Origin: Chlamydomonas sphaeroides
Lineage: Eukaryota; Chlorophyta; Chlorophyceae; Chlamydomonadales; Chlamydomonadaceae
DNA: 35,178 nucleotides
Assembly: GCA_001662425.1 (NCBI GenBank)
Contig: BDDC01000223.1
Location: 1 to 35,178, forward strand
Direction of reading: 5' to 3'
Shown: positions 1-11,000 of the stretch, in pieces
Numbering within the stretch: the stretch's first letter is position 1
Layout: each line of letters starts with the position of its first letter
Position numbers and translations under genes: made by a program
Notes under the pieces: model-generated
Database searches by the model: none
What the model was told of the DNA's origin: nothing
Seen by the model: the letters and a program-made list of their open reading frames with translations, nothing else

Positions 1-66
1 CAGCCGCAGCCGCAGCCGCAGCCGCAGCCGCAGCCGCAGCCGCAGCCGCAGCCGCAGCCGCAGCCG
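1..66. repeat. CAGCCG hexanucleotide repeat (about 11 units)
   Basis: Eleven perfect CAGCCG units open the window. On the minus strand this is downstream of exon 49 and so is probably intronic. The array may continue beyond the window, and its length cannot be judged. Confidence 0.95.
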
Positions 67-217
67 CCGGGCCAGCGGGTGGGCCCCCGCGTGCAGGGCC
101 ACGCCGGCAGCGCCGGCCGCCCCGGGGGCAGGGGTTGCCGCAGGCGGGCCAGCGCGGCACCAACGAGTAGGGTAGGGTGCAGCGGGTCCCAACGCCCGCC
201 ACCGTGCACGGCCGCAC

Positions 218-2063
218 CTGCAGCGGCTGCCGCCCGCGCTGCGGCAGCTGCACCGACCCAGGCGTCAGCAGCTGCGGCGGCAGCGCGAGCAGGTTGACGG
301 CAAAGCCCACGAAGCCGTGGGGGCTGGCGTCGGGGTCGGGGACGGCGCCGGGCGCGGCCTGCGGGCAGCGACCCCCGCAAGACAGGGGTGCGTTCAGGCG
401 GCTCTGGCGACGGCCGCCGGAGGCAACAGCCGATAGCTTCAAGGGCCCCCGCCCACCCGTCCAGCTAATGCAAGGCCCCACCGGCTCGGGCGGCAGGCGG
501 CGGTCAAAGTCCAGCACGCTCTGCGACAAGGGCGGGAGGCGGGGAGCGGGCTGGGCAAGCAGAACGGCCCGGCTGCGCGAGCAATGGCACGAGGCGGCCC
601 GTAGCGCGAGCGGTGGTCCAGGAGCCCAGCCCTGCGCCCCACTCACGGCCCTGTGCCCCGCTCACGGCCCTGCGCCCCGCTCACGGCCCTGCGCCCCGCT
701 CACGGCCCTGCGCCCCGCTCACGGCCCTGCGCCCCACTCACGGCCCCGTGCCCCGCTCACGGCCCTGCGCCCCACTCACGGCCCTGTGCCCCGCTCACGG
801 CCCTGTGCCCCGCTCACGGCCCTGTGCCCCGCTCATGGCCCTGTGCCCCGCTCACGGGCCCTGTGCCCCGCTCACGGGCCCTGTGCCCCGCTCACGGGCC
901 CTGTGCCCCGCTCACGGCCCTGCGCCCCGCTCACGGCCCTGCGCCCCGCTCACGGCCCTGTGCCCCACTCACGGCCCTGCGCCCCACTCACGGCCCTGCG
1001 CCCCACTCACGGCCCTGCGCCCCACTCACGGCCCTGCGCCCCAGTCACGGCCCTGCGCCCCAGTCACGGCCCTGCGCCCCACTCACGGCGTACATGGTCC
1101 TTATTCGGCTCTTGAGCAGCGGCCGCTGCGGGTGGCTCTCGTCCACCTCGCGGGGGTTCTTCTCAAAGTAGTTGCCAACCTGCCGCGGCGGCGTTTGGAT
1201 ATGGACGTTTTTCATACGGCACCGTACGGCACACCGTACGGCACAGTTCTACGGCAGCGCTGTGCGCTGCGTTGCCGCCGGCACCCCGCACCTGGAGGTC
1301 GCTGAGGTCGTAGCAGCGCGTGTTCCCCGTGCGCTGCGGGCAGCGGGGCGGCGCAAGAGAGGGCCAGCATAGGGTAGGGTACTGGCGGCGGGGCAACACG
1401 GCCAGCCACGCGGGGCCGGGGGCGCCGACCCTCGACACGCCACGAGCCACACGACCCACCCCGCCACCGCTCCCACACACAGCAGCCCAGACGGAGCCGG
1501 TGCCAGGTGGCGGCAGCCACAGCGCGCCAAGCCCATGGGGCTCCAGCCCGCCGGCGGACAGCTAGGCGCTCGGGAGGGGCGGCCGCCACGCACCCACAGC
1601 ACCCACAGCAGTGGCGCGCCCTGGAATGTGAAATGCTTACAAGCAATGCGAGCCCCCACGCCCAAGCACATGCCCAGCAGCCCCAGCGACCCACCGCGCC
1701 GCGCAGCCGTTCCTTGACCGCCGCCTCCGCCTCCGGGCCCGCCACATACACCCTATTGGGAGCCACCACCGCCACGAGCGCCCGCGCAACGTCCTCCCGC
1801 TCCGCAGCGCAGCCCAGCATCAGCAGCGGCCCCAGCGCGCCCGCCACGCCGCCGCAGGCCGCCGCCAGCAGCTGCAGCTGCTGCCAGCGCTCGTGCGCGG
1901 CGCTCGTTTGCGCGCCCGTGGCGGGGTCGCTGTGAAAGCGCGGCACCAGTGCGAGCGCGTGTAGCTGCGGCCACGGCTGCGGCGGGCGGTCCTCGAACAT
2001 CGGCGGCGCAATCAGCTGGCCAGCCTGCGTGGCCAGGCTCTCCGAGGTAGCCCGCGCCGACGC
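218..2063 (-). other. Exon block 45-49 of the SMCHD1-like gene: SMC-hinge-like domain
   Basis: Exons: 1695-2063, 1292-1333, 1087-1179, 482-520, 218-358, all phase 0. Exon 45 reads GGVAGALGPLLMLGCAAERE, ARALVAVVAPNRVYVAG and AAVKERLRGA, a hinge-half pattern. Exon 46 gives CYDLSDLQ, exon 47 NYFEKNPREVDESHPQRPLL, exon 48 SVLDFDRRLPPEP, and exon 49 GFVGFAVNLLALPPQLLT, which matches the conserved GxxxxAVNLI-type motif of SMCHD1/SMC hinges. In SMCHD1 the hinge dimerises and binds nucleic acid. The remainder of the domain and the stop codon are outside the window; nothing convincing was found in 1-217. Confidence 0.72.
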
Positions 2064-5000
2064 CTGCACGGGGCAAGGGCGTGGGAGGGCGGGCACAAGG
2101 GTTCAGGCGTCGCTTGTGGCGGCGGTCGGGCGGGCGCAGCACATTGAACATGGCCATGGGGGCGGCCATCCGCCAGGGCCTCTCCCTTGCTGCAGTTCGC
2201 TTGGTGACCTCGTGATAAGCTCGTGACACCCCACCAAACATTAGCGTTGTGCGGCGACCGGCAACCCCGAGCCAGAACCCACCAGGAGCGCCTGCAGCGC
2301 CTCACTGCCGCGCAGGTCGCGGCCGCCCTCGGCCTCGGCCTCCTCGTCGTCGCCGTCGTGCTCCATGGCGCTGGGCTGCTGCTCCGGCGGCGCCACCCCC
2401 AGCGCCAGCAGCCGGCGCCGCGCCGCGCGGCAGCGGTCGGCCTCGGCGCGCTGCTTGCCGCGCGTGTCCGCCAGGGCGTCCTTGGCCTCCTGGACCTGAG
2501 GGCGAAGTCGGGTGTACCATGGGAGTAACGAATTAGTTGCATTGAACACATCCTCCGCCAGGTTGAGCTCGTGGCCCGTGACGCGCATGGCAAACCTCAA
2601 CCGAAACGCAACGCGGGGTAGGTACGCGGCTGGGGCGCCTCGAGGGCGGTTCCGCCCGGCGCGCATGCGGCTGGCCTGCCAGCTAGGGTCGGTTGTGGCG
2701 CACGAGCTGCACCACCGCTATGCGGCCCGCTGCTGGCACGGGCCGCATATCGGGCTGGCCGCCCATCTTGCACCTCCTGGCCTTACAACTCTAGCAGCCG
2801 CACCTTGTTCTCGTGATGGTACATCTGCGGCGAGTGTGTGTGTGTGGGGGGGGGAAGGGGGTTAGCAGCACCAGTCAGCCAGGCCGTCCAGCTGCCCAGC
2901 ACGCGGCCGCCGCCAGCGCCCATGGACATACACACACAGGGACCCGGTGCAAGCAGCAGGCGCGCCCAGCCGCGACCCCCCACCCCACCCCAGCCTACCT
3001 GCAGCTGCAGCTCCTGCACCTGCTGCCGCAGCGCGGCGCTGCCGCCCAGCCGACACACGTAAACCGTGCGCAGCAGCAGGCTCGGTTGGCCCGGCCGGTG
3101 GCCCACGGCCTGACCGCCCGCGTCCAGCGCCAGCAGCAGCTGGCAGTCGCGGCCGCCCGGCAGCCCCGCGTCGCCCAACGTGCACGCCTTGACCAGGAAG
3201 GCCCCGTCGGCGGCCACCTCGCAGTCGTCAAACGGCTCGATGGCGCCGCCGTCGGCGGGCCCGGGCCCGGGCCCAGGGCCCCCGCCGCCAGGCAGCACGC
3301 GGTGCGCAATGTGCAGCAGCGCGCGGCCGGGCGGCGGCGGCGTGGCGTTGCCGTACCTGCACGGCCGTTGGCGGTTGGCGGTTGCTTGGTCTGTCCGGCT
3401 GTGTGCAGGGTGCTGCGCTAGTGCGCCCAACAGACCCGGGCCCCACCTGTCCACCAGGTGCCCCGTGAGGTCGGGCAGCAGCGGCTCGTTCGCCTGGTCC
3501 GCGGTCAGCGTGTGGGCCGTGGCGCGCACCGCCGCAGGGCCCAGCGCGGCGTCCACCTGCGGGTCTAGCTGCAGGGCCGCCAGCGGGCCGGGCGCCAGAG
3601 CCAGCTCCCACACGACCAGGGGAGGCAGGCGGTGGCTGGCGGCGGCGGGGATGCGCGGGTCTGGGCGGCGGGGGCGTAAGCGCGGGCGGCGAGGCGCAGG
3701 CAGGGTCAGGACCGCAACCCGTGGCCGACATCAGCCTCGCACAACACCCCAGTCCCCCAACATACACGTTCGCCCACCTGAGTACAACGCGACCAAGCGC
3801 CACAGGCAGGCGCGCGTCGGCAGCGGCAGCCGTTCGTCGCCGGGGCGCAGCACGAAGCAGCCGCCCGCCGGCGGCCGCTGCGGCGCGCGCTCCTCGCCGC
3901 CCTCCTCCTCGCCACCACCAGCGCCCGCTGCCGGCTGGTGCGCCGGCTGCCCGCCCTCCGGCGGCTCCTGTAGCGCCGCCGCCAGGACCACAGGCCGCAG
4001 CCGCGTGTCGTGGGCCCACGCGGCGCCCTCGCCCTCGCCCACCTGGGGTGGTGGGCATAGGCGCCATCAACGTCATCGCAGCTACCGCACTAGCGCTGGG
4101 ATGTGAGGCGCAGGAGATCCCGGGCCCGTCAGCTGGGGCCCCGTCAGCTGGGGCAACTGCAACGTGAAACCCGAAGCCGTGTGGGCTGTGGGCTGTGGGG
4201 TTCCGCCCCCCCAACCCCGCTCCGTGCCATGCATCCCACCTGACGCTCCCACTGCAGCCGCAGCGCCTTCAGCTCCCGCGGCGCGAAGGGCACGCCGTCC
4301 GCGGACCGCACACGGACACTGAAGCCAGGCAGCGGCCCCTCCACCAGCGGCGGCGGCGCGCCAGCTGCCTCGCCACCGTCGGGCCCCAGGGTGCGGCGCA
4401 GCCTTAGGGCAGCGCTGGGCCCTACCCGCGCTGGGCCCTCTGGCGCAGCCTCCGCCGCCGCTCCTGCGGCCTGCGCCTCCTGCTGACGGCCGGCCTCGGC
4501 CTCGGCGGCCGGGGCCCAGGCCAGCTCCAGCGGGCCAACCGGGTACCTGGGGTGGCAGGTGCGGTAGAATCTCAACACATGTCGCACACGTGCCCATGCC
4601 GCACCCGGCCCCGTTCCTTTATCCCTCCCTCCCTCCACCCCTCTTCTCCCTATCCCTCCCTGCCTCCCCTCCTTCCCTCCACCGTACCTGCCCCGCCGCA
4701 GCGCAACGTACACACACACCGGCTCCGCATGCGAGAAGTTGGGCGAGGCCGGCTCCAGCAGCAGCAGCAGCGGCGCGGCGCCCAGCCAGGGCTCGCCCTG
4801 GCCCAGCGCCAGCTCCAGCTGCAGACGGCCGCCCGCCACCTCCAGCTCCGACTCCACCAGCTCCAGGGCGGGGGCGTCGCCCTGGTCGCCCTGACCGCCC
4901 TGGTCGCCCTGACCGCCCGGTGGCGGCGGCTCCCGCGGCACGCAGCGGCGCAGGCGGAAGGCGCCGGCCTCTCGCAGCTCATAGCCCTCGGCGTCCTGGG

Positions 5001-8000
5001 TCGGGGCGGGGCGCCAAGCTAGAGCAGGGCGCGGTGGTGGTGGCCGTGCGCACAGAGAGCTAGGCCCCGGCACCAGCTGGTGCGCTGGCCCCTCCTCCAC
5101 GGCCCCAGCCAGCGGCCGCGGAATGGCCTCGCAGCTCACACGAGAGCCCCGTCACCGCCCCTCCCGCACCGCCCCTCCCGTCACCGCCCCTCCCGCACCG
5201 CCCCTCCCGCACCGCCCCACCTGCAGAGACAGCGCCAGCCGCAGCGTGCTGCCCTCCGCCACCTCCACACGCCAGATGCTGCGGCACGCGCCGGCGGGCG
5301 GCGCCGGCAGCAGCGCCTCCGCCTGCGGCCTGCGCCCCTCGGGGTGCTCGCAGGCCGCCAGCTGCCGAGAGTAGGGGCCGGGCGGGTGGCAGGCAGGGGC
5401 ATGAAGGAGTAGGAATCCAGCCTCGCGAGTCTGCTCGTCCCCTGACCTCCTCGGCAGGCTCTTCTGCCGTAGCTACCTGGGGCATGGACGCTTACATGGC
5501 CCAATCCCAACCCAACACCACGGCACTTGACGGCCGCGCGTGTTGGGTCTGCACAGCCTCGGCATCACTCACCACGGCCCCGGCGGGCGCCAGAAGCTCG
5601 GGGCGGTAGCCCGACGGCGCCAGCGGCCCCGGGCTCAGCGCCAGAGGCAGCGCCAGCGCCAGGTCCGGCAGCGGCGGCCCGCCATCCTCTCCAGCCGCCG
5701 CAGCGGGCGGCGACGCGGCCAGGGTCAGTACCGCCGGCCCCTGCAGCCTCGCCAGCCGGACCTGGGTGCGAGTGGGCGGGTGGAGGTGTTGAGATAGGCA
5801 GGGAATGGCTTTGGAGGAGTGACCTGAGTATCCCAGACCCATCCAAGCAGCACCCACCTCGACCCACACCAGCGGGAGCGGCGGCGCGTCCTCGCCCTCG
5901 CCAGCGGTGGCGCCGGCCCCCGCGCCAGCCGCCGCTACCGCGGCCCCCGCAGCAGCAGCGGCCTGCTCCTCCGGCCACTCCCACCGCACCACCTCGCATG
6001 TGTGCTGCTGTGCCGCCTGCCGCCTGCCCCCTGCCTGCCGCCTTCCTCCTCCCCCGCCACCCGTTGCGCGCCCGCAACCCCCCGCCGCCGCGGCCACGGC
6101 CTCAGCGGCCGCCAAGGCGGCTCCCTCGTCGGCTGCTTGCTCCAAGTGCGCCGAGCAGCAGGCCTGCAGCGCCGCCCGCAGCTGCGGTGGGGGCCGGAGT
6201 GGGAAGCCCAGGGCGTCCACCGCCAGCAGCGGCAGCCGGAGGCAGGAGCCTGCAGGGTGGCGGCGGCGAGGGGCAGCGCGCCCGTGGTCCATGCGAATGC
6301 GTGCACACGAGCTTTGCTGCTGTCGACAACCCGACGATTCGACTCAATGGGCTACATGTATCGACTACATTGGCTTATTAGACGCGACAGTGGTCAGTTG
6401 CGGTGGCACGGCCGCCATGCATGACGTGTGCGGTGTCAGTCGCTGTGCATTGGAGGCGGGCGGTGGGGTTGGGGCTGGGCTCGCCCCGAGGGTCCATGGG
6501 CATGGCGGCTGCCCTCCCATGCAGCGGGTGGGTGCGGCCCCTCACCTGCCCGCACCGGCACCGCCGAGCCCGTCAGGCTGAAGCCGCCCGCCAGCAGCTG
6601 CGCCGCGTCCACGCCAGGTGGATAGCCCATGAGGCCGCTGCCGCCACCGCCACGGCCGCTCGCAGTGGGCTGCAGCTGCAGCAGTAGGGGCGCCGCAGCG
6701 GCAGTCGCCGCCGGATCGGCAGCGGCGGCGGCACCGCTGGCGGCGGCGGCACCCTGCGGCACGCGAAGCACGCCGGCGACGCTGCGTCCGGCAGCGGGTG
6801 CCGACGTGGCCGGCGCGTCAGGTGCGGGCGGCGGCGGCGGGGTTGTAGCCAGCGCGGTGCGGCCTGTGAGCAGCTCGCATGCCACGGGCGCCAGCCGAAT
6901 GCCCGCCGCGTAGGACTCCTGTCACAAAGACGGCGGCGGCAGGGCCACGGCAAGCAAGGATGACAGCTCTGGGTGTTGGGTAGGTAGGCACACTTGCACG
7001 CCAGGACGTGGCAGCAACCCCACACGCGCGCGCGGGGAGCGACACACGACGGCAGCAGCGGCGAAGAGGCCCAGCTCTGTCGCCTTGGACAGCTGCTATC
7101 GCACGGACCGCATGGACCGCTGTGCAGCCCACCTGTCGTACGTAAAAGGACCCAAAGCAGTGGGCCGCGAGCGCCGCCGCCTGCGGGTCGACGGCCTCAG
7201 CGCCGCCGCCGCCCCGGCCCCTGCCGCCGCCCGCGCCGCCGTCGCGCCGCCGGCCCCCGCCGCCGCCGCGCGGCTCGGCTGCCGCCGCCCTTGCCCCCAT
7301 GACGGCCACCTCCGCGGTGCCGCTGGGTCCGCAGAAGTCCTCGGGCCGGAAGGCCAGCGGCGGCAGGCGGCCGCCGTGCAGCCGGCCGCGCTCCAACCGG
7401 AGCGCGCTGCCGGGTGGCAGCGGCTCACGACCGCAGCCCAGGCGCAGCTGCGCGGGCGGGCGCAGGAGGCGCGGTGGCGGTGGCGGTGGGGCAGGGCGGG
7501 GACCAGCACGTCAGCGTCCGACGACCGGGTGGTCTGTGTAGGAGCGGGCGCAGTTAGGCCGCAAGTGCAGAGCCTACCAGCCAGCATCGGAGCATCGGAG
7601 CATTCACAACAGCCCGTTCGCCAGCCTTCACCCGTGTAGGCGCTGGCTCGTAGCGAATCCCATCCCACCCAGATGCCGCCCCGCGCACCCGCACGTCCGC
7701 CGCCAGCCCCTCGTCGATGTCGCTCCGCCGCTCGCCCTCGGCCAGGCACAGCCCCAGCGTCACGCCGTCCAGCGCGGGCCGCGCTGCCGGCCGCAGCAGC
7801 AGGCACTGCTGCAGCGCCGGCGCGCCCGGCCGCCGCGCCGCCTCCGCCGCCGCCAGCACCTCGCCGCGGCCTCGCAGCTGCCTGCCGCTGGGGGTGAGCC
7901 ACACGGGCCTCGGGCCGTCGCACGTGTACTCGGTGCGCCGCTGCGGAGGGGAGGACACACACATTGGCGAGAGGATGTGTCTCTGAACTGTCGTAAGTAG

Positions 8001-11000
8001 CAGACCACGGAACGCAGTTGCGGTGGGGAGGGGCAAGGGGAAGGCGGAGGGCAAAGGCGCGGTGCTGGGGCGATGCGGCTTTGTTTGGGCGCACGGGGCA
8101 TGGGGAGGCGCGGATGCAAACGGACGCCCAAAACAGCAGGCCAGCCTGGGCCCACCGTGCCTCCATTCCCAACACCCCAGGCCCCGCCCCATGGCCGCCA
8201 CCGGCACCTGGCTGGCCAGGGGCACCCCAGCTAGCACACCTCGAGCATGCTCTCCAGCCGCGGCCGCCCCTCGCCCTCGTCCTTGACCAGCAGGTCGGCC
8301 CAGCAGAGGCCGGCGCCGGGCTGGCCGAAGCCCTCCATGTGGTCGCGGTCAAAGAACTTATCGTCCAGGGGGCCGCCGCCGGCAGCCGCAGGCCCCGCCT
8401 CCGCGCGGTCCACGGCGAGGTACACCTGGGGGAGCCGCCATCACCCGGGGGGGGGGCACGCACGCTCGTCCGCCTCAGCTCCCCTCCGCCGTTTGCCAGC
8501 GCCACAACCCTCGATTGGCAGCCAGCGGTGAGCCGCTGCTGCGGATATCGCTGGAGCTGTCGTGCCTGCCGCCTCCTGTGGCCTGGCCACCACCGCGGCC
8601 CCCGACCGTCTATCCCACCCCACGCGCCGGCGGCCCCCAGGCCGTCAGCAGGGTGACCGTGAGCAACCAGCAAGCGCGGCAGCTTGTCGCACGCACCGGC
8701 GCCACGCGGACGTAGCCGCAGTCCCTGGTGCCGCGCTGCGGCGCGGAGCCGCTGCCGGCAGCCCCGGCCCCCCGCGGCAGCAGCAGCGCGGGCGTGAGCG
8801 AGCCCAGGTCGCCCGGCAGGCCGGAGGCGCGGAAGTCGGCGGCCGGCAGCCGCAGCCGGTGGCCGTCGTCGAACGAGTACTCTGCGGGGGTGGGGTGGAA
8901 TGGGTTGGGAAGACAAGGGCACACTGGCTAGGTGGGGCGAGGCAAGGGCAGCGGGCGCCCGGTAGCGTTGGCGGCTCAAGTTGCGTTGCCGGCTGTCCGA
9001 CGAGGGCCCTGCGCAGCGGTGGCGTTGGAGCCGCGGCCGCCGCTGCGGTCCAGGGCTCGGCTCGGGTCCATGCCGCCTGGGAGCCATTGCGAGGGTGGGG
9101 TCACGAGCCCGACACCTTCCAGCAGCGCGCACCGGCTTTGTCCGCCCAGTCTCCGGCGCCGCCAGCGCCGCCAGTGCTAGGCCCCGCAGCCGCGGAGCCG
9201 CCGCGGCGTCGGATGGACAGCTGCGGGCCGGCCAGGGGCGGGAGGAGGTCACGCCGCCAGCAGCCCTGCGCTCCGCCCTGCTTCCTTGCCCCACGGTCGT
9301 GCCCGCACGGCGTCCTCCTACTTGTGCACCAGGTCTGGGCCGCATGAGCCCAGCCGCCAGCCTGAGCCCAGCCGCCAGCCGCCAGCCGCCCCAACCTCCC
9401 CAAGCCTTGCTCAGCACCCTCCCAAGCCTCAGCCGCCCGCACGTGCCTCCAAGACCTGCCCTCGCACGCACCCAAGGCGCGGCCGCTGCACCCCGTGACA
9501 GGAGCCCCCGCCCTCAGCCGCCCACAACAAACACACTGCCACAAGCCCCGCGAGCCCCCGGCCTCGGCCGCCCCCACGGTCCCCGCCACGCACCGGCGGC
9601 AGAGTGCTGCCCTCCAGCGCCTGGCAGCGCAGCTCCAGCCGCGGCCGCGCGCCCCGGCCGATGTGGTGGTATGGGTTGCCGGCGGCGTCGCGCACCTCAA
9701 ACACCAGCTCGCACCCCAGGTCGGAGCCGTGGCTGACCTGGCGTGGTAGATGGGGGCGCAAGGGCAGGGCGATGATGAGGGAGGGGGTTCGTGGGCGCAG
9801 GGGCGGCGATGCACGGGCGCAAGGGCGGCGTTGGGGCAGCGGCTGGTGGTGGCGTTAGCGGGGCGAAGGACGGCGCCAGTCAGGCGGGCGCCAGTCGGCG
9901 CCGCTGCCTTGGCCCCAGGCGCCCAGCAAGCAAGAAACCGCTCGCGGCCCTCGCATCTTTGTCGACAGAGTCGATCCAGTCTGCAAGCAGAACCCTCGAT
10001 GTACTGATAAAATCAGATCGAAGGCACGAGGGCTGGCGCCGCGCACCTCGTACGGCCTGTCCTTGCGCCGCGACCGCATCCAGCCGACCTCCGCCGCCGC
10101 CGCCAGCTGCGCCGCGGGGCCGCTGACCAGCTGCAGCCCGGGCCCGCGTCCCTCGGCGGTGCGCGCCGTGACCAGCGGCGCCGCGGCAGAGGAGCCGCCG
10201 CCGCCCGCCGGCGCCGCCTCCGGCAGCGTGAGCGCCGCCGACAGCTGCACGGCCACGGCCACGGGCGCGCCCTGCGTGTGCGGTACACGGCGAGCAGGGC
10301 AGGGCAGGCTGCGGCTTGGGCTTGGGAGCTGCAGCGAGGAGGGCAGGGCAGGCTGCAGCTTGGGCTCGGGAGCTGCAGCGAGCAGGGCAGGGCAGGCTGC
10401 GGCTTGGGCTCGGGAGCTGCAGCGAGCAGGGCAGGGCAGGCTGCAGCGGTGGGAGTCTCGCGGCGGCGGTTGCGCAGCGGGGCAGTTGGCAGCCACGGGC
10501 GCGTCCTGCGTGGCCATCGGCGTGGCTAGAGTGGGCTGCGCAGGCGAGGCCAAGGCTCGACGGCGGGCGCCGATGCTCCGTACGGCCCACCCCACCCCAC
10601 CCCGGCACGGCACGGCACGCACACAGCAGGCGGTGGAGCGGCACGGCACCCACCGAGCCGTCCTGCTGCTCCGGGTCCTCGGCCAGCACGGCGCCGTCCG
10701 CCTCGCCCGCCTCCGCGGCCGCGCCTGGCCCTTTGGGCCGAAGCAGCGTGGGCTCGATGGCCAGGCCGCACACGAACGCCGTCAGCCGGTCCGCTGAGAT
10801 AGACACGCCGTGCGGCCGCGAGCCGCTGGCGGTGCCGCCGGCGCCGGCGTCGCCGCCCAGACGCAGCCGCAGCTGCGGCGGGGGGGGCGCGCGNNNNNNN
10901 NNNNNNNNNNNNNNNNNNNNNNNNNNNNNNNNNNNNNNNNNNNNNNNNNNNNNNNNNNNNNNNNNNNNNNNNNNNNNNNNNNNNNNNNNNNNNNNNNNNN

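Larger units (their letters stand above)
2999..10893 (-). other. Exon block 26-42 of the SMCHD1-like gene: beta-rich repeat region
   Basis: Exons: 10654 to the gap, 10047-10271, 9594-9737, 9133-9220, 8697-8881, 8240-8425, 7689-7940, 7142-7447, 6546-6918, 5858-6249, 5573-5761, 5221-5361, 4688-4995, 4240-4546, 3778-4042, 3447-3660, 2999-3356. All joints agree in phase. Related motifs recur: GAPVAVAVQLSAALTLPEA, GCELVFEVRDAAGNPY, LPDLALALPLALSPG, LEGSTLPP and AEGSTLRLALSLQ. They suggest a chain of Ig-like modules; the number of modules was not determined. Low-complexity Gly/Ala/Arg insertions sit in exons 33-35 and a short GQGDQG repeat in exon 38. No catalytic motif was seen. Confidence 0.72.

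Noticed and set aside
631..1088. Possible CRISPR array
   Set aside because: Units are directly adjacent with no spacers, and the context is a eukaryotic intron.
177..1305. Long plus-strand open frames of repeated HGPAPRSRPCAPLTAL-type peptide
   Set aside because: They are translations of the 19-base minisatellite, open in all frames because the unit has no stop.
7096..9471. A 791-codon open frame on the minus strand
   Set aside because: It runs through several introns and out of frame through real exons; true exons in this interval use other frames with matching splice sites. High GC makes stops rare.
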